A stretch of DNA of 64,000 nt from Symsagittifera roscoffensis (taxonomy: Eukaryota > Xenacoelomorpha > Acoela > Convolutidae), in the NCBI RefSeq assembly GCF_963678635.1, contig NC_087070.1, positions 34,907,109-34,971,108 on the forward strand, given 5' to 3'. Positions 1-12,200 of the stretch are shown in pieces; the first letter of the stretch is position 1; every line of letters begins with the position of its first letter. The position numbers and the translations under genes are program-made. The notes beneath the pieces were generated by a model, which searched no databases, was not told the origin of the DNA, and worked only from the letters and a program-made list of their open reading frames with translations.

Positions 1-680
1 TTAATGTTAAGAATGTGGGAACATTCCTGAAGAGGCCACAAGTTCAATTTAAATTCCAACATCTTTATTATTCTTTAATCACCACACATCCTACTTTATC
101 ACCCGTTATTAAACTTTTTAATCACCAAATTATTTTTTTGAACTGTCCAAAATTGACGGAATTAAGAAAATTTTTGCACCTATGGTCTTTTGAGCGTAAA
201 GGATTTCCCATAGAATGCATAATATTTTCATCAAGCAGTTACAGATCAACTTAGTTCAGACCTATAAATTTAATTCAGCCAATTTCTTACAAAATGTAAG
301 AGATAAACTAAACACCTAAACAGCAATTTGAGAACTAAGTAGTCAAAACTTTTGAATCCTCTTAATAGCTTTGACATTCTAACTTAAGGTTTTTGTCTTT
401 TTTTTATTTATCTGAAATATATTTTTGTCTAGAGCTCAAAACATAAGAAATTTGATATTTTTGTGTTAAGTTAACGAGAATTGAGAACAGCTAATTTGGC
501 CAAAAAATGATAAAGCGTGATGTAATGTGTTATTGTAACAGGCTTAAGTGCTTTTTTTGGCTCTTGACACATTGTTGGGTCCTGTCTCGGTGAGGTTCAA
601 TACAAAAAAGTGAATCATTTGTACTGCAAGTTTATATGACTTTGTAGCATTAACTGATAATAGAAACTGTATGTTCGAAG
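1..680. other. 3' flank of CPD, no gene seen
   Basis: AT-rich sequence with only short chance reading frames. I recognise no motif or repeat in it. Confidence 0.5.
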
Positions 681-1038
681 CATAGCCAACAGACAGTTGG
701 AAAACTGCAAAAGAACAAGGAAACTTAAAAAATTAATAATTGCAAACTAGTCAACATTTTTTTTAAGTTTCAAAACAAAACTTATACGAAGTTAAAAATT
801 TTCAAATTTCAAATCGGTTTATGATTGGCACCTTTTTTGTGAAATTATGCTACTTAAAAAATGGCTGAATGGTTGAATCTTTTATTTCACTCGAATTTGA
901 TAAATTTTAAGTCTGTTCAATTTGAAATTAGAAGTCAATAACGTTTTCGTGATCTGTTCAATTTTGCTTCAATATTGGAGTTTGCCTTCACTTAACAAAA
1001 AATCCCATTTGAGCGTGAATATGACTTTTTCCCGCAAA
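681..1038 (+). repeat. Family A element, copy 1 (left part)
   Basis: It starts with the family hairpin CCAACaGACAGTTGG. It then follows the family consensus through GTCAATAACGTTTTCGTGA, GGAGTTTGCCTTC and GAGCGTGAA-like blocks. The right-end hairpin is not found, so it is decayed or truncated. Confidence 0.65.
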
Positions 1039-2808
1039 ACCAACAATGAAATCAAATCACAAAAAACTACATAAAGGAAAATCATTGTTGTTTTGCACTT
1101 GGAAAGTCACCTGTAAATAACGACACAAAAATTGCGTTCAGCTTCTTAAGTGCAAAAGCTTTTTTAAGCTAAGAAACCACACGTTCTTTTGCTTTATTTT
1201 TTTCGTTTGTTATTTGATTTCATCAACAGTTTATGCAAAAATTATTTTCTGCTAGAAGATTGTTTAGAGAACGCCGCCAAAGGGTTCAGAGTCTCTACGA
1301 TTGATTCACTTTATTTCAAAAAAATGTTCGCGCTGACGACTTTTAAAAATTAGATTTAGGTGTGAAGCTGCACTTCGAACGCAATGACTCAAAAAGTCAG
1401 CAAAACACGAAAATCAATTCAAATAATTGATAAACCAGAAACCAGCTCCCAAAAAGCGAACTACTTGTGTGCGTTACTGCTCTACTTCGCTGCACTTTTA
1501 AAAGATGGTGTAATACCAATTACATAGTATCAATGCAACGCGGTTTTTGAAATACTGTTAATTTTAGACAAAAAGAAAGATGACGACAAACCTTGATCAT
1601 AGAATTGAGCCAAATTATTATGATGCAATATATTTTGCAAAATTCTCGACTAAATATTTATCCAAAAACGTATTCTTTAGCTTTTTTGGTCAATCTAAAA
1701 TTAAGCTTAAATTACTAGGTTAATTACTGACAAAACTTCAAAAAAGTAAGTCTCGTACGTAGCCAAATAAGTTTATGAAGTGTTTTATCTCCAAAATGTT
1801 TTATAAACAAGTTTTTTTTGTTTGATAGCTTAAAATGTCATTTTACTATATGAAATTTCGTAGTTGAAAAGTTTTTAAACATTTTGATTATTTTGTTGGA
1901 GATTATACTCTTCTCAATTTTTTTTGGGCTACGTAAGAGGCTGTTTTTGATGTACTTTTGTCAGTAATTTTGGCTTAATTTTTGAGTAACTAAGAAAACT
2001 AAAGGATTCAATTTTCGGTAAAATTTTGGTCCCGAGTTTTGCAAATTCCATTATTTGAATTCAGCTAAAATTCGAGCAAGTCTTGTCTTCGTCACTTTTT
2101 GTCGAAAATCAACCCTATTTGAGAAAAACGCGTTTTAAATTTCAAGTTTTATGCGTTTTGTCCGGATACTTTAAATCGGCGAAGCTCTGTTGAAACAAGA
2201 TCGATGCAAGCTGGGACCACTCTAGACATAATTTAACAGTTTTTTATCGAGCCTTCGACAGATTAAGTGACACAAATTATAATAAATGTGTGATTTAGAG
2301 GGAAGAGTTATGGAACTCTAAATTTGCTCAATCTAGTATAATTACAGTTAAGCCAAAAATACGGATTTTACACAAATTAAAATAATCTTTTGAAAATTAA
2401 AAATACGAACTGAAATTTAAATTGACGAAATTTAATATACAAAATAGTACAAGACTAGATCGACAAATATGTACAAATAATGAAATATAAGATAAATGAA
2501 ACAAACTTAACAAAGAAATCAAACCTAAGTCATGTCACTGAAAAATGAAGTCTGAATTTGAACTTTGAATGCCGATAAATTTTCACTTTTTTAAAAAATT
2601 TTACTTAAAAGCTCAGCTTAATTTCTGTTTTTAAAATCAAAATGAGCTCTAAACGACCTAACAGTTACAAAAAAAAATTTCTGAAAAAACGCAGATCCAC
2701 GTTTTATCTTAATCACAAAGTATCCTATACCATTAAACACTTCAAAGGTCACAAAGACATGAACATTTCAAAGATCAGAAAAATTCTTCTTGGGTTATTT
2801 AATAAGAC
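1039..2808. other. 3' flanking sequence, no gene seen
   Basis: AT-rich, no coding signal; short plus-strand frames here (for example near 2642) are lysine-rich and lack any family resemblance. Confidence 0.5.
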
Positions 2809-2814
2809 TTTATT
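2809..2814 (-). terminator. Candidate poly(A) signal of the CPD gene
   Basis: AATAAA on the minus strand about 50 bases after the stop codon, in an AT-rich 3' flank. Its position suits a short 3' UTR; other AATAAA-like motifs occur further downstream. Confidence 0.5.
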
Positions 2815-2863
2815 ATGCAAAACCATTTTTGGAACCATTTCTCAACCTGACATGAATTATTTT

Positions 2864-3231
2864 TCACGCGTCTGAAGTTCTAGCAGCCTCGGTTTTGAGC
2901 AATTTTTTGCTCGCTTTCAGATCGAAATCATTTCCAACTTTAGCTGCTGAAGACCGGTCAATTCTCTTGCCGTACAAAACCCATTCCTCGTCATCATCCA
3001 ATTCTGATGAATCGTCCACATTATTTGACAACCCCATGCTCAGACCTGTTCTCGAAATGTTGTTTTCTAAACTGTTATTAGGATTTACACTTCTGGAATA
3101 GTGAGATATTTTGTTACGTTTACAGCAACTTCTTCTGTTTGATTTGGAACAATTGTTTTGAAAATTGGCTGGGCCTCGGAGAACACGACTGGCTAATCCA
3201 ATGGTCGCAATTAGAAGTAAAATGACAACAC
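2864..3231 (-). CDS. CPD: CPD exon 21: second half of membrane helix, cytoplasmic tail, stop
   Basis: Residues 1270-1391 and TGA; acceptor atttttag. GVVILLLIATIGLAS completes the helix. The tail has a basic, cysteine-containing juxtamembrane stretch (NRRSCCKRNK) and an acidic cluster SSELDDDEEW (about 1344-1353), of the kind used for trans-Golgi retrieval and casein kinase 2 phosphorylation in CPD and furin. The tail is longer than the roughly 60 residues of vertebrate CPD. Confidence 0.92.
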
Positions 3232-6200
3232 CTAAAAATATAAAAATTGAATGAATAAATCTGAAAAAATTTTGACGACTTTCACAACAAAGAGTTGTTA
3301 TTTCGCAACACTTGAAGGTTACACAAGACTGCTCGTATATCAGGTCGAGGCGAGGTTTTGAATGATCCGAATGCAATTTCCTGCCAATTAAACTGTTTTC
3401 TGGTTGAAAAACTGATGAAATTTTCGACAAACATTTTTTTTGCATGTTAATTTTTCTTCAGTTTATCCCCCACAGGCTAATGTAAACTACAAAAGGATGT
3501 ATTTAGTATCTTATTACTACTAGCGTGTATGATAGTTGGTAAATTATGTTAATTCAAATCAAAGGCATTTGATGCCTATGGTGCTCACTTCGAAACTTCT
3601 ACCATACAAATACTCGACTAGGCACTTTTCCCCATACAACCATGTAGTGGAGTTACCCTTCATTAGCCTTTAAGGAAATAGCCTGAACTTTAAAAAAAAA
3701 TCAGAAGTCAAACCGCGGAACATCGAATTTGAGCCTAAACAATATTTTAAGACTTTTGTCCTGAAAAAAAAAACAAAAAAATCATCACGACCTAATTATC
3801 ATCATTACGTTAAGTTTCATCAAACGGGATCAAAAGTTAATTTTTCCATTCATTATTCAAAAGAAATCGAAAACCAAACCAAAGAAATAGAAAAAATATA
3901 GCCAACAGACAGTTGGTAAAGTGTCAAAGAACGCACGTAAACTGAAAAAAAATACCGACTTGTTTTTTGAAAAACCTCAAATTTCAAAAAAAGAAATGTC
4001 CTCGAATCTCTTTCAATTTTTAGACAATTTATTACATTTTTGATAAACATAAAACAACTTGAAGAAACTGGATCAATAAATAAACTTTTTATTTTCATGG
4101 AAATCTGAAAATTACATTCCACTTTCGAAACGAGAAGTCGATCACGTTTTTAGTGAGCTTAACACTTTTGCCGTTCAATAAGGGAGTTTGCCTTCCTTTT
4201 AAGAAAACAAATGAACTAAACTTAAAAAGAAATCGAAAATGAAACCGCGAAAACGTAGCTCCCAATTTTAAACTTGCGTTTGATCAAAAATCAAATTTAA
4301 AATACTTTTCCTGAGAAAAAAAAACGAAAATCATCGCGACCTATAGAAGAGTCTGAACTACGATCGACTCTTAAAAATTTAAAAAGGAGGCTTGAACAAA
4401 CTTTGAGACTCAATAAGAACCAAATCTAAAAGTGAATAATTACATAGACACTTAAAATTGTTTCAAATGCCGAACAATAACGACAAACAAAGAAACAAAT
4501 CATAGACACCAGATAGCCGGAAAATATTTACTGAACAAAAGTACAAAAAATTACACTAAATTTGAGGTGGGAGCGCGAGTCAAAAAACAAAAATTTTCGT
4601 GAAAAAACACAAAAAGTACCCCTAAACGCCAATTCTGGTCTGTTTTTTGTTTCTGAAACCTCCTACGACGCTGAAAAATTAAACTCACTTTTGAAACTTA
4701 AAAACAGTTTTCGATTTACCCGTAATTTTCACTTCCAATATTGAAAAGCGTAGCATACCAGAAGATGGTAGTTTAGTATACTTGCAACACAGAGGTGAAG
4801 CAGAGCTTGTCACCACTTGTAATGCAACACAAATATACATTTGCAAAATTAAATGAAGGCCATCAAGCCACAGAAAGAACTTGAAAAATGTTTCAATTGA
4901 ACTCCATTTGAGACAAACTTGAGACAAAACTTGCCGAGCGGTAACTCATTGAGACAAAACTTGCCGAGCGGTAACTCACCCGAAAGAACAAAGACGACCG
5001 ACCAACCAGAAAAAAAAATATTCGCAAAAAATTTGGTTTAAAGCTTTTTGAAACAAGATGTATTTAGGCCCCCGCGAAGTAAACACACTCACAAAAATAC
5101 AGATTATATTGAAAAAATCTGTTCAGCATTTCAAGTGATGCAATATAAGTGGACTAAGCCAAAATGACATAAGTTGAAACCAGAAAAGTCGAATAAACCT
5201 TAAGAGCAGAAAAATAGAAACAGAAATTTTAGAAAATCGGAGTTGGTAAGTTTGGAAAAGCATAAGCAACAAATTTAAGAGATTTAAAAAGCAAAAACAC
5301 TTTAGGTATGTCAGTCGAATAGATTCTTTGATTGTGTTAGACAAGTTGCCTAAAGGATTAGGTAACTCTAAGTTCACTTTTGATAACACCTGATAATCGC
5401 AAGCGTAAAGGAATTACCCAAGTCCAACCACCAAGACAAAAATGGCCGCTGAAAAACTTTTGAGAATTTTTTATCGAAAACAATTGCATACATTAATACA
5501 AGATCCAAATTAGTTACTTTAAACACCGGGAACAAAATGAATTCCCCAGAATAAAACAAGCCAAAATTACGCTCTCCTCATGAATTGGGAAAATAAAATA
5601 CGTAAAATCATCTGCAGATATAAAACAAAAACAGACCCGTTTACCTTAAACTGTCAAATTAAACAATTCTTCATAAGAATGGGTATCATATAGAATATTG
5701 TTATACCAGTCAGGGGCGGATCTAGGATTTTCTCGAGGGGGGGGGCGGATTTTCAAAAAATTTTCGAAAATTTTATTGACCTTTTTTTCGGTCAACCAGA
5801 TTGGTTTTCCGAGCTCTCCTAAAGCACTATAAAAGACCGTAGATAGACCAAATTTTCGAAAATTTTGACGAACTTTTTTTTAGGCCAACCAAATTGGTTT
5901 TCCGAGCTCTCCTAAAGCACTATAAAGACCGTAGATAGACCGTTTTTGGGGACTTTTTGGAAAATGTAGACAAAAACTTCGCTTCGCGTTTTTTTGGCAC
6001 GCCCCCCCCCCTCAAAGTTAGTATATATTGGCGCCAACGGCGCCTTTAGAAAAATTTCAGGGTCGGTAGGCCGAAAATCGATTTCTTAAAAAGTACCAAA
6101 GGGGGGAACCTTTGGGTCGAATCCCGAATCCCTGGGGGGGGGGGGGCGGACGCCCCCATAAATCCGCGCCCCTGATACCAGTAAAAAAATAAATTAAGTG

Positions 6201-9200
6201 ATAACATTTGTTTAACACAGAGGCGAAGTTGCAGTTTTAGCAAGCTGATCTGAAAAAAAAACAAAGCCAACTGACAGTTGGAAAAGAGTAATGAACGCTA
6301 TGAAACAAACAAAAACTTTTTCAACTTTTGAATTTCGAAGAAAAATAGATGGCCTTAAAGCTCGTTGAATTTGTAGAACAATTTATCATGGACACTTTTT
6401 TGTTTAAAATTAACCCAATTTCAGAAAACTGGATCAATATGTAAAAATTTTATTTCGCTCAGAAATCTGACAATTAATTTCCATTTTCGAAATTAGAATT
6501 CGATCACGTTTTTCTTGACCTTTACAATTTTGCTGTTCGATAAGGGATTTTGACTTCTTTTTAACAATGGAAATGCACTGAACTTAAAAATAAACCACAA
6601 GTCAAACCGCGAAAAACCAAAATTGAGCGTGAACAAATTGTAAGACTTTTTCCTGAAAAAAAAACAAGCAAAAAAATCAGCAAGACCTAAATAAGAATCC
6701 TCACTACGTTTATTACTCGTAATAAGCGTATCACCTTTGAAAATGTGAAACACTTTGAGCTTCAAAAACACTAGAAGTGGCATTTTTTGATTAACTTTAA
6801 CTTAATTGCGTAAGTATTAGGTATGCAAGGTACGTCCACTCATTAGTAACAAACTGAGCTAGCAATCATTTTTAACACAAGTGCATGTATTACAAACTTC
6901 GCTTGTAAAACTTACTACTAAATGAATTCCTGAAAAAATTCAATTACACAAATACCAGATCATAAAAACTATCAGTAAACGTATAATAGTAGATCATTTA
7001 AAAACCAGATGAGCAATTAACTTGAGATTTCTAACATAGCATACTTATTTGCCCACATACATTTATTGAAATATCACGAAAATGTCAGGAGCGTGATTCG
7101 TACCAGCTAAATGTGGGACCAAACACAGGTCAGTACAAGAGTGCCGAAGTACAAGATTGCAGAAAATAAAAATGTTCAGAAATGCCAAAAACTATTATCA
7201 TGTTTTACAAGGAAAACAGAAAGGATAAAGCTGTAAAAACCAAGTCGCAATAGCGAAAGAAAGCGAGAAAACTTCAGCTAACTACTCTCCAAAGCATCAT
7301 AAGGTTTTTATAGGCTAACTACAGCAACTAACAGAATTTTGCCCAAAACTTGAGCAAATCCAAAATTGTAACCAATAAAGTTGAAAAGCTGATTGAATCC
7401 AAAAACGGATCATTTGCGGCAGTTTCAGAGACACTTTTTCGCTTTCGGCACTCTTGAACGCACCTAACCCTCAACATACTACTTTGCCACGATCAACTTG
7501 AATGGTGATTGAAGTCAAGAGAAATTATTGACCCATTCAGCTGCACACTTTGATTTCGTATTTTTACCCTAATTCATTGCGAATGAGCTTTAAAAAAGTA
7601 TATACGCCACGCTATTACCGGCTTTTGGGATACTCCATATGTTTTTGAGGACTGCTGGCTTCCGAAATTTATTTTTAGCTTTTTATGACTGCCGATTTTT
7701 TCCGGCTCTTAGAAATTTTCTTAGCCGCAGGCAGCTTTTTAGCGTAAAACTTAGCGTCCATTTATATTGCTTCCATTGAAAAAGAAGGGATTTAAATAAT
7801 TCATTCAGAACAGAATAATTAAGACAGGATAAAGTACCTGAGATTATGAGGACAGTGACTGCTGATTGGATAAAACTAGTACCCCCGCCTGAGGTATCCG
7901 AAGGGTGTTTGGGGTCCACGAGTGCGTGTGCACTATGGAACACGATAGTTACGACGTCGGGCGAGGTGGCGCTGGCATTCACAAATACTGGTTTAGTCAC
8001 TGTCACGTTGTTCCACGAGGCAGAAATGTTCTGTTTACCTACAACATAGACATTCAAATACTGTTTACTATGATTATAGACTGCATTCCACAAAAACGAG
8101 AAAAAGCAAACAAAAACAAGCGAAAAAGCAAAAAAAAAACAACGCAAAAAAGCAGCTCTAAAAAGTGAAAAAGAAAAGGTACAATTAGGCCTTGGATAAT
8201 AAAATTTTTGCTATGTTTAAGCCTAGTAGTATCACACTACGCTTCGAAGGTGCCAATACAAAATAATTTTAAGAGATAGCGGGCGTCATAAAATTTCAAT
8301 TTTTCGACAAAACCATCATCTTTTTAATTTTTCAAAAACCCCAATCATAAGTTTCATGATTTATTGTTACATGATAACTTTCCATCTTGTCAGAAAAAAC
8401 GTAGATTAAAGAGATAACTTTAAATCTCGTAAGTTAAATCTAGCAACAAAAAGCTAACCGGGCTGTGTCAACAAAATTTGATGTCTTCCTGCACTTGATT
8501 TGGGCCGGTTATTCGAATAATTACACGCACATGATATTTCCAATCCGTCCACTACAAATCGACCGCTGTCTGTCTGTGCAATTAGCACAACTGCGTGGCT
8601 GGACACATTAGCCAGCAAACATTTAGTGTACACTGAAAAGTCTGTGTATTCTTGTGCGGAGATGGAGGGGCTCGAACCGCAGCAGCCGATCCCGACCATC
8701 GCCGAGGATATTCCATATTGCGTATGCACGCTATCCTAAACATGCATGATCACTGTTTGTTATGTCAAGGAACCATAGGGCTGAAAAGTATCGAAACAGA
8801 TGTTGCCAGAATAAGAACATAGCCAACTGACAGTTGGAAAAGAGTAATGAACGCAAGTGAGCAGAAAAAAAACACTGACTTCGTTGAAAAAATATCAACT
8901 TTAGAACTTCAAAAAAATAGATGCTCTTTAAGCTCTTTGAATTTCTAGAGCAATTTGTGATTGGCAGTTTTCTGATAACATTAACCCAACTTGAGATGAC
9001 TGGGGATCACTGGGTAAATTTTTATTCCTCCGGAAATCTAAAAATTAAATTCCACTATCATAACTAGAAATCGATCACGTTTTTAGCGCCATTTCCACGT
9101 TCGTATTTCCACGAGCGCCATTTCCAACTCCAAAAAAGCAATATACCTAAATGCGTCTATAAATGCATTAATATGTATGAATGCACATCTGTAGTTATTA

Positions 9201-12200
9201 GAGAATATTGAGACTTTTTCCTGGAAAAAAAAACAAAAAAATCACCAAGATCTATATAAGAGTCTTCACTACGTTCAATACTCTTAAAAACGGACGATAA
9301 GTACAATTTTCTGCAGAAACGGATTATCGGAATTATCTTCAGTTATCTCAGTAAATGAAAACGAATATTGTAGCAGATTATCGGCCAAAGATAGTCCAAA
9401 ACTCGTATGTTCTCATGAAGAAACAGCGATCGAAGATATATATAGGAAATCGTGAAATTAAAGTCCACTTTCAAAATAAGTAGTCGACCACGTTTTTCGT
9501 GACCTTTTCGCTTTCGTAATTGGAAAGCGCAACTTGGTAATTTTCAGCAAATGATCTTGAATTCTCAAAAAATGCATAAACCCGAAGACATTTATCAATA
9601 GATTAAGATGTATTAATGCATTGCAGTAGTTATTAGCTCATTTTATGACTTTTACTTAAAAAAAAACAAAAATCATCAAGACCTATATGAGAGTATTCAC
9701 TATGTTCATGACTCTTCGCGAGATTTTAAAATATAATGCTATGCATGAAAACTAAACTAGATATAAAAATGCAAGAGTTCCGTTTCATGAGCACTTTTAT
9801 TTGCGACATAGGTTTGAAAAAAGTGGACACTGTAATAAGACACTACGCTCAGCTTGAGTGAACATTCGATATCTACTGTTTACACAAATAGGAAAGGGTG
9901 TTTGCGGGGAGTTGATGAGAGGCGCAATTTTCACAATCTATCCCTGATGCAGATAGACTCACAATCATGTTCGTAGAGACGTCAGCTTGCGAAGGTGAAT
10001 TTGGACAATCGGCGACTGAAGTGTCTCGGCGAATTCTCTTCCCTCTCACCATTGACTCTGTTGATAGATCCATCTCTAAAAACACAAGCAACCATCAAAA
10101 CAAACTCAGAAAGGTGCAAAATTGTCAACACAAAGTGTCAACTTTGTCAATTAGCAAAAAGAAATATATATAAGTTATAGCGTGTGCTCTGACGGTGTTG
10201 TTTCGGCAGAGCGCACTCGTGACCCTAAATTTAAAACCGGCAGAGCGCATTCGAGCTCCAGAATAAATTTGGGCCAACCTATCTGAACGAAAATTTTTGT
10301 GGGAGCAAAACAACGAACTTCATCGCGAGAACCATTCGTGGTATGAACTTTTTTGAATTTTGAAAAAAATTACTAACTCGGTACATCTTTTAATTATACG
10401 TGCGCTCTGCCAACTTGTTAGCACTTCTACATTTTTCGATAATTTTTTATACTAATTTTTTTTCTGGTAGCGTTAACCTATTTTTGTTTCAAAAGTATTA
10501 TCGAATATCAAAATCAGTAACATAGACACGCAGAGGCTGATGAGTTGACTCCCAAACCTTGTAAGTTTTGTTCAAAAATTGAAAACCTGATCGAGTTTTC
10601 GATCTTACCCGTAGCTTGTGGTGCTTCTATTCAACGTCATAGATATTTGCTTTTTCATAAAATATGTTGCAAGACACTGTTTTTTGTCATTGGCAAAAAA
10701 ACGTCATTTATTCCAAACCGATTTTTTTTGGCGCAAAAAAGGAGTTGCGGGTTAAATAATTGAAAAAAAACTTGTTCTGCTTTCATTAGGTCTGGTTCTA
10801 GGCCTTGAAGATAACGCCTGTGTGCCAAACAATACGTTACGAAGAAAAAAATCATTTTTCTAATGAAACAAGGCAAACTTTGGCCCCGATAAAATTTATT
10901 AAAAACGTTGTAAATCTTGAACAACAAGTTAGAAAACACATATTATAGTATCTGTTTGACAAACACATCAACGAGACTTATGTTGCATTCGAATGTATAC
11001 TAGTTTAGCATTTTTCATTTTATTTTAGCCTTCAAATAAAAGAAAAAAACGTAGTTATTTTTTTCAAAGTCAATTTTTGGCGCAAAAAAGGAGTTGGGGC
11101 AAAAATAAATAAAAAAAACTTGTTCTGCTTTCAATAGATCTGGTTATAGTCGTTGAATATAATGCTTGTGCGCCAAACAGTCAGTTAAAAAAAATCATTT
11201 TTCTGTTAAAACAAGGCAAAATTTGGCCCCGACGAGAAGTATAAAAACTTTGTAAATCTTAAACAACATATTAGAGCACACATATTATAGTATATTATTG
11301 TCAAAAAAATAAACGATACTTCCGAGCGGTGGCTGACAATATGCTGAAGTCGAATGTATACTAGTGCGCACCTATAACTATGGTTTTTTAGGCAGAGCGC
11401 ACTTATAAATACTTTATCGTTTTTGTAAAAACACATCAAACTTTGCTTTGATGAGATGAAATCTAACTTAAATGTACTAATTAAAACATTACAGTCGTTG
11501 GATGAGCAAGTTTTGAATTACTGGCAGAAAAACTAAACCTGTAAGTTTTCACGGCAGAGCGCACGTATAACTTATTCTCGGCAGAGCGCACCCTATAAAT
11601 ATGGTTATTTCGGCAGAGCGCACCCTATTAAATATGGTTATTTCGGCAGAGCGGACGTGCAAAATATATAGATTTTTAAAGCTGTGCGGTCGAACGCAGC
11701 AACCTGCTTTCAAAAAAATTAGCATCACCTTATCGCATCAAGTATCTTTGTCGCTATTGTAGCAAAAACTCTATAAAATTATTTCGAATGAATTTCATTT
11801 TGAGAAAAACAAGCAAAAACACAATCATCACATTTAAATAAGCCTTAATAACTTCTTATTGTGCAGCAGCTAGGCCTACAGTTGGTTCAGCCAAAATCAA
11901 AGTGATGTCATAGAAAAATTTAAACGACGCAAAAAGAAATTTATAAACCATCAAGCAGACGCCAGACCCGATAAAGCGAAAAAAAACATAGCCAACTGAC
12001 ATTTGGAAAAAAGACAATAAACGCAGAGAAACAAAAGAAAGTAAACTGTTTTTTTGAAAAAACATCAAATGTCGTAATTCAAAAAAAAGCATATAACTGA
12101 AAGATCTTTGAATTTCAAAAGCAATTTATTAATGGGACTTTTTTTGATAAAATTAACCCAAATTGAGAAAACGTGATTATGAGCAAAAAAAATTTTTTCC

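Noticed and set aside
2642-2875. A lysine-rich 77-residue plus-strand frame
   Set aside because: It overlaps the CPD 3' end on the opposite strand, has no recognisable domain and lies in AT-rich flank.
7846-8168. Two plus-strand open frames
   Set aside because: They are opposite-strand shadows of CPD exon 20 plus adjacent lysine-rich low-complexity sequence.
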